From: Desulfomonile sp963700305
Lineage (GTDB): Bacteria; Desulfobacterota; Desulfomonilia; Desulfomonilales; Desulfomonilaceae
Direction of reading: 5' to 3'
Length of the DNA: 64,000 bases
Assembly: GCA_963700305.1 (NCBI GenBank)
Contig: CAVOXB010000026.1
Location: 248,001 to 312,000, forward strand
The notes under the pieces are model-generated. The model was not told the DNA's origin. It saw nothing but the letters and a program-made list of their open reading frames with translations, and ran no database searches. Position numbers and translations under genes: made by a program. This document shows positions 62,408 to 64,000 of the stretch, in pieces. Every line of letters begins with the position of its first letter. Positions within the stretch are counted from its first letter, which is position 1.

Positions 62408-62542
62408 TGCCATTCCCCCAGTCTTGGATTGGACGTCCTAAGTTTTTGATGGTCAGATTAAGGTTCAGGGAAGCATCATTCAGTGACGAGCCTCCCTGAA
62501 TCGCAGTGATAGCACATTGGTAGTTGCTGAAAGACTTGATGA

Positions 62543-62710
62543 TCAGTTGCCCGGATCGTAGGCCGCGGAACCGGAATCAATGCATTTGGCAAGTTCTTCC
62601 TTTGAGGCCTTCTTGGGATCCTTCAACTGGCTGAGGTGGCAGATAAACTCATTTCCTTCCTTGTCTTTGAGCCAAACCAAGGGATCAGAGGGTTTTGTCG
62701 GTTCTGTCAT
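62543..62710 (-). CDS. 55-residue small protein
   Basis: Starts MTEPTKPSDPLVWLKDKEG and contains NEFICHLSQLKDP and EELAKCIDSG, two Cys and one His. AAAGGAG nine bases before ATG 62710; the longer frame to 62779 has no ribosome-binding site. Unknown function. Confidence 0.6.
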   Translation of the reverse strand: MTEPTKPSDPLVWLKDKEGNEFICHLSQLKDPKKASKEELAKCIDSGSAAYDPGN

Positions 62711-62970
62711 GATACTTACTCCTTTGTGTGTTGGATCTCCCGTAAAACCGGGGAGGCTGAGGCTGCAAGCTAATTGCAAGCGCTGTTTAGTAATGGTGCG
62801 GCCGGCATGCCGGAAATTCCATTTGTGACTTGATAATTCTGCGGGACTCTTGCCTCAGGAACTAATTAGCCTCGATGCGACTCGCTGTTAATGTGCGCAG
62901 GATTATTTCAATTCCTTAGATCTTGATTCGGTGGAGACGAACCGCGTGGATTCTTCTAGCGCATGATCTT

Positions 62971-63255
62971 CTACCACGGTATATTGGCTGAGACCTCGTC
63001 CCACCTGGATTGAATCTTGCCGAGGACCCCATCAACTTCCTTTTTTTGCGGATCCCATTCAATAGGGCACTCTGTCTTGAGTTTAGCGATTCGATCGTTT
63101 AGGGATTCCAGGATCATGTGAATGTCGTTCAAATACGGGAGTACTTTCTCCTTGTCTCCGCTTGACAACGTATCGAGCTTTCTCATGACGTCGTACATCC
63201 TAGCCTTCCATTCTATGAGCTCGGAAGAAACGTTATCGCAATAGTCTCGGTACAT
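62971..63255 (-). CDS. Helical protein of unknown function (94 residues)
   Basis: Predicted mostly helical, two to three long helices (SSELIEWKARMYDVMRKLDTL; KVLPYLNDIHMILESLNDRIAKL). I chose ATG 63255, with GAGGAGG about 11 bases before; a longer start at 63306 lacks one. No family recognised. Confidence 0.6.
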   Translation of the reverse strand: MYRDYCDNVSSELIEWKARMYDVMRKLDTLSSGDKEKVLPYLNDIHMILESLNDRIAKLKTECPIEWDPQKKEVDGVLGKIQSRWDEVSANIPW

Positions 63256-63608
63256 GCATGGCCTTACCTCCTCATCTGCTCCGTAATGATTCGCAGTAAC
63301 TGTCATCGCCCGGGGGGTTACTTGATTCTGGAATGAGTCTAGCAGGGCCCTCTCTGGCCCATAAGACCGCCGTATTGTATTATAACCGCACCCTCGGGGC
63401 TCCGATTGCCAAAATCAATTTGACAAATATGAGGTTTACGGTCGCTTTCAGTATAACTGGCTGGTCCCATTTAAGTCAATCCTATTTACTTGCCGGCCCC
63501 TACTCTGAAGACGAGACCATTTTCTAAGCCGGAAGGAAATCCAAGGTCTTGGAACAAAAAGGGTACTGCAGGAAACGAGAAGCGAGGCCTTGCCCACCCT
63601 GGTGACTC
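63256..63608. other. Gap between small island genes
   Basis: No gene, repeat or RNA recognised. Confidence 0.5.
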
Positions 63609-63971
63609 CTAATCCGAGTCAGCGCCCGGCAAGCAGCTTATGAAAGTCCTTAACAACACGAGCTCTCCAATACGAGATGCGTCGAAGTCTTCCCATAGAC
63701 TCTCTCCGAATTTTTGAAGCTCCAGGAAGTTCCGCCAGCCGAGATCTTCCCACGGATCCACGCCGGAAAAACCTTGCCAACGCCCCCAGGACTTGTGGGC
63801 AGCTTTGAGATCCCCACTGAGAAGATCTTTTGCCCACTGGCCTCTCAAGAATACGTAATCGACATCTTCTACACTATTGGTAGCAGCGGTGGCCGATGCC
63901 TTCTTCGCCAGCTCCAGGTCACACCATTCGCCCTTGATCCCGTCTGGCAAATACAGTAATTGGGTTGCCAT
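63609..63971 (-). CDS. Protein of unknown function (120 residues)
   Basis: MATQLLYLPDGIKGEWCDLE at the start; Trp-rich middle (WGRWQGFSGVDPWEDLGWRNF) and a C-terminal LLRTFISCLPG. GGAGG eight bases before ATG 63971. No family recognised. It is the last complete gene in the window. Confidence 0.55.
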   Translation of the reverse strand: MATQLLYLPDGIKGEWCDLELAKKASATAATNSVEDVDYVFLRGQWAKDLLSGDLKAAHKSWGRWQGFSGVDPWEDLGWRNFLELQKFGESLWEDFDASRIGELVLLRTFISCLPGADSD

Positions 63972-64000
63972 GTTGTTGGCCTCCAGGTGGACACAATGTC

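Noticed and set aside
1..64000. CRISPR arrays, rRNA operons and intact tRNA genes
   Set aside because: No regularly spaced direct repeats, rRNA signatures or complete cloverleaf were recognised; only a tRNA-Ser 3' fragment at 51487-51517.

Overview
The window looks like chromosomal DNA from an anaerobic deltaproteobacterium (Desulfobacterota; a Desulfomonile- or Syntrophobacter-like lineage is my inference, not a database result). This rests on an ETF plus ETF:menaquinone oxidoreductase plus acyl-CoA dehydrogenase operon, a tungstate ABC transporter, a YedE/YedF selenium locus, in-frame UGA codons at redox-Cys positions, a NikL-type nickel/cobalt transporter and an argH-lipoprotein-lysA-dapA-dapB order.

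Layout. 1-8.2 kb: partial tlyA, an rpoH-like sigma factor, a nikL-cbiQ-cbiO operon, an IS1380-family element, tyrS, a ferritin-like protein and a C_GCAxxG_C_C redox protein whose first conserved Cys is encoded by UGA. 8.5-14.7 kb: acd - XRE/cupin regulator - emo - etfB - etfA, a pathway passing acyl-CoA electrons to the quinone pool, interrupted by a nested hairpin repeat. 15-20 kb: coiled-coil lipoprotein, exported ankyrin protein, recO and an unknown exported protein. 20-26 kb: tupABC, a 26-residue membrane peptide and the selenium operon. 26.8-36.4 kb: PilZ protein, DegT aminotransferase, NeuD-like acetyltransferase, DUF362 protein, murJ, rpsT, a degenerate CHAT-like protein, an HD hydrolase and a methyltransferase. 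36.7-48.2 kb: argBDFGH, an LptM-like lipoprotein, lysA-dapA-dapB, a FAH-family enzyme and folK. 48.2-51.5 kb: two tiny ORFs, a receiver-PAS-histidine kinase, a lytic transglycosylase and pgsA.

At 51,487 a 3' fragment of tRNA-Ser directly after pgsA marks one end of an integrated island running past the right edge. It holds an integrase remnant, a dead 2Fe-2S subunit gene, two more UGA-containing redox genes (an AF1514-like protein and a BCP-type peroxiredoxin), a disulfide oxidoreductase apparently continuous with a STAS domain, a phytoene-desaturase-like flavoprotein, a PEP/pyruvate-binding phosphotransferase-like protein and several small proteins.

The most exciting signal is the selenium theme: three candidate selenoproteins, each with a stem-loop shortly after the UGA, together with a selenium-transport operon containing two uncharacterised genes. 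A second general observation is that eleven conserved genes or gene units are broken by fourteen single-base indels (thirteen insertions, one deletion), several in homopolymers. This looks more like consensus error than biology, so those genes are annotated as whole with the frameshift noted.
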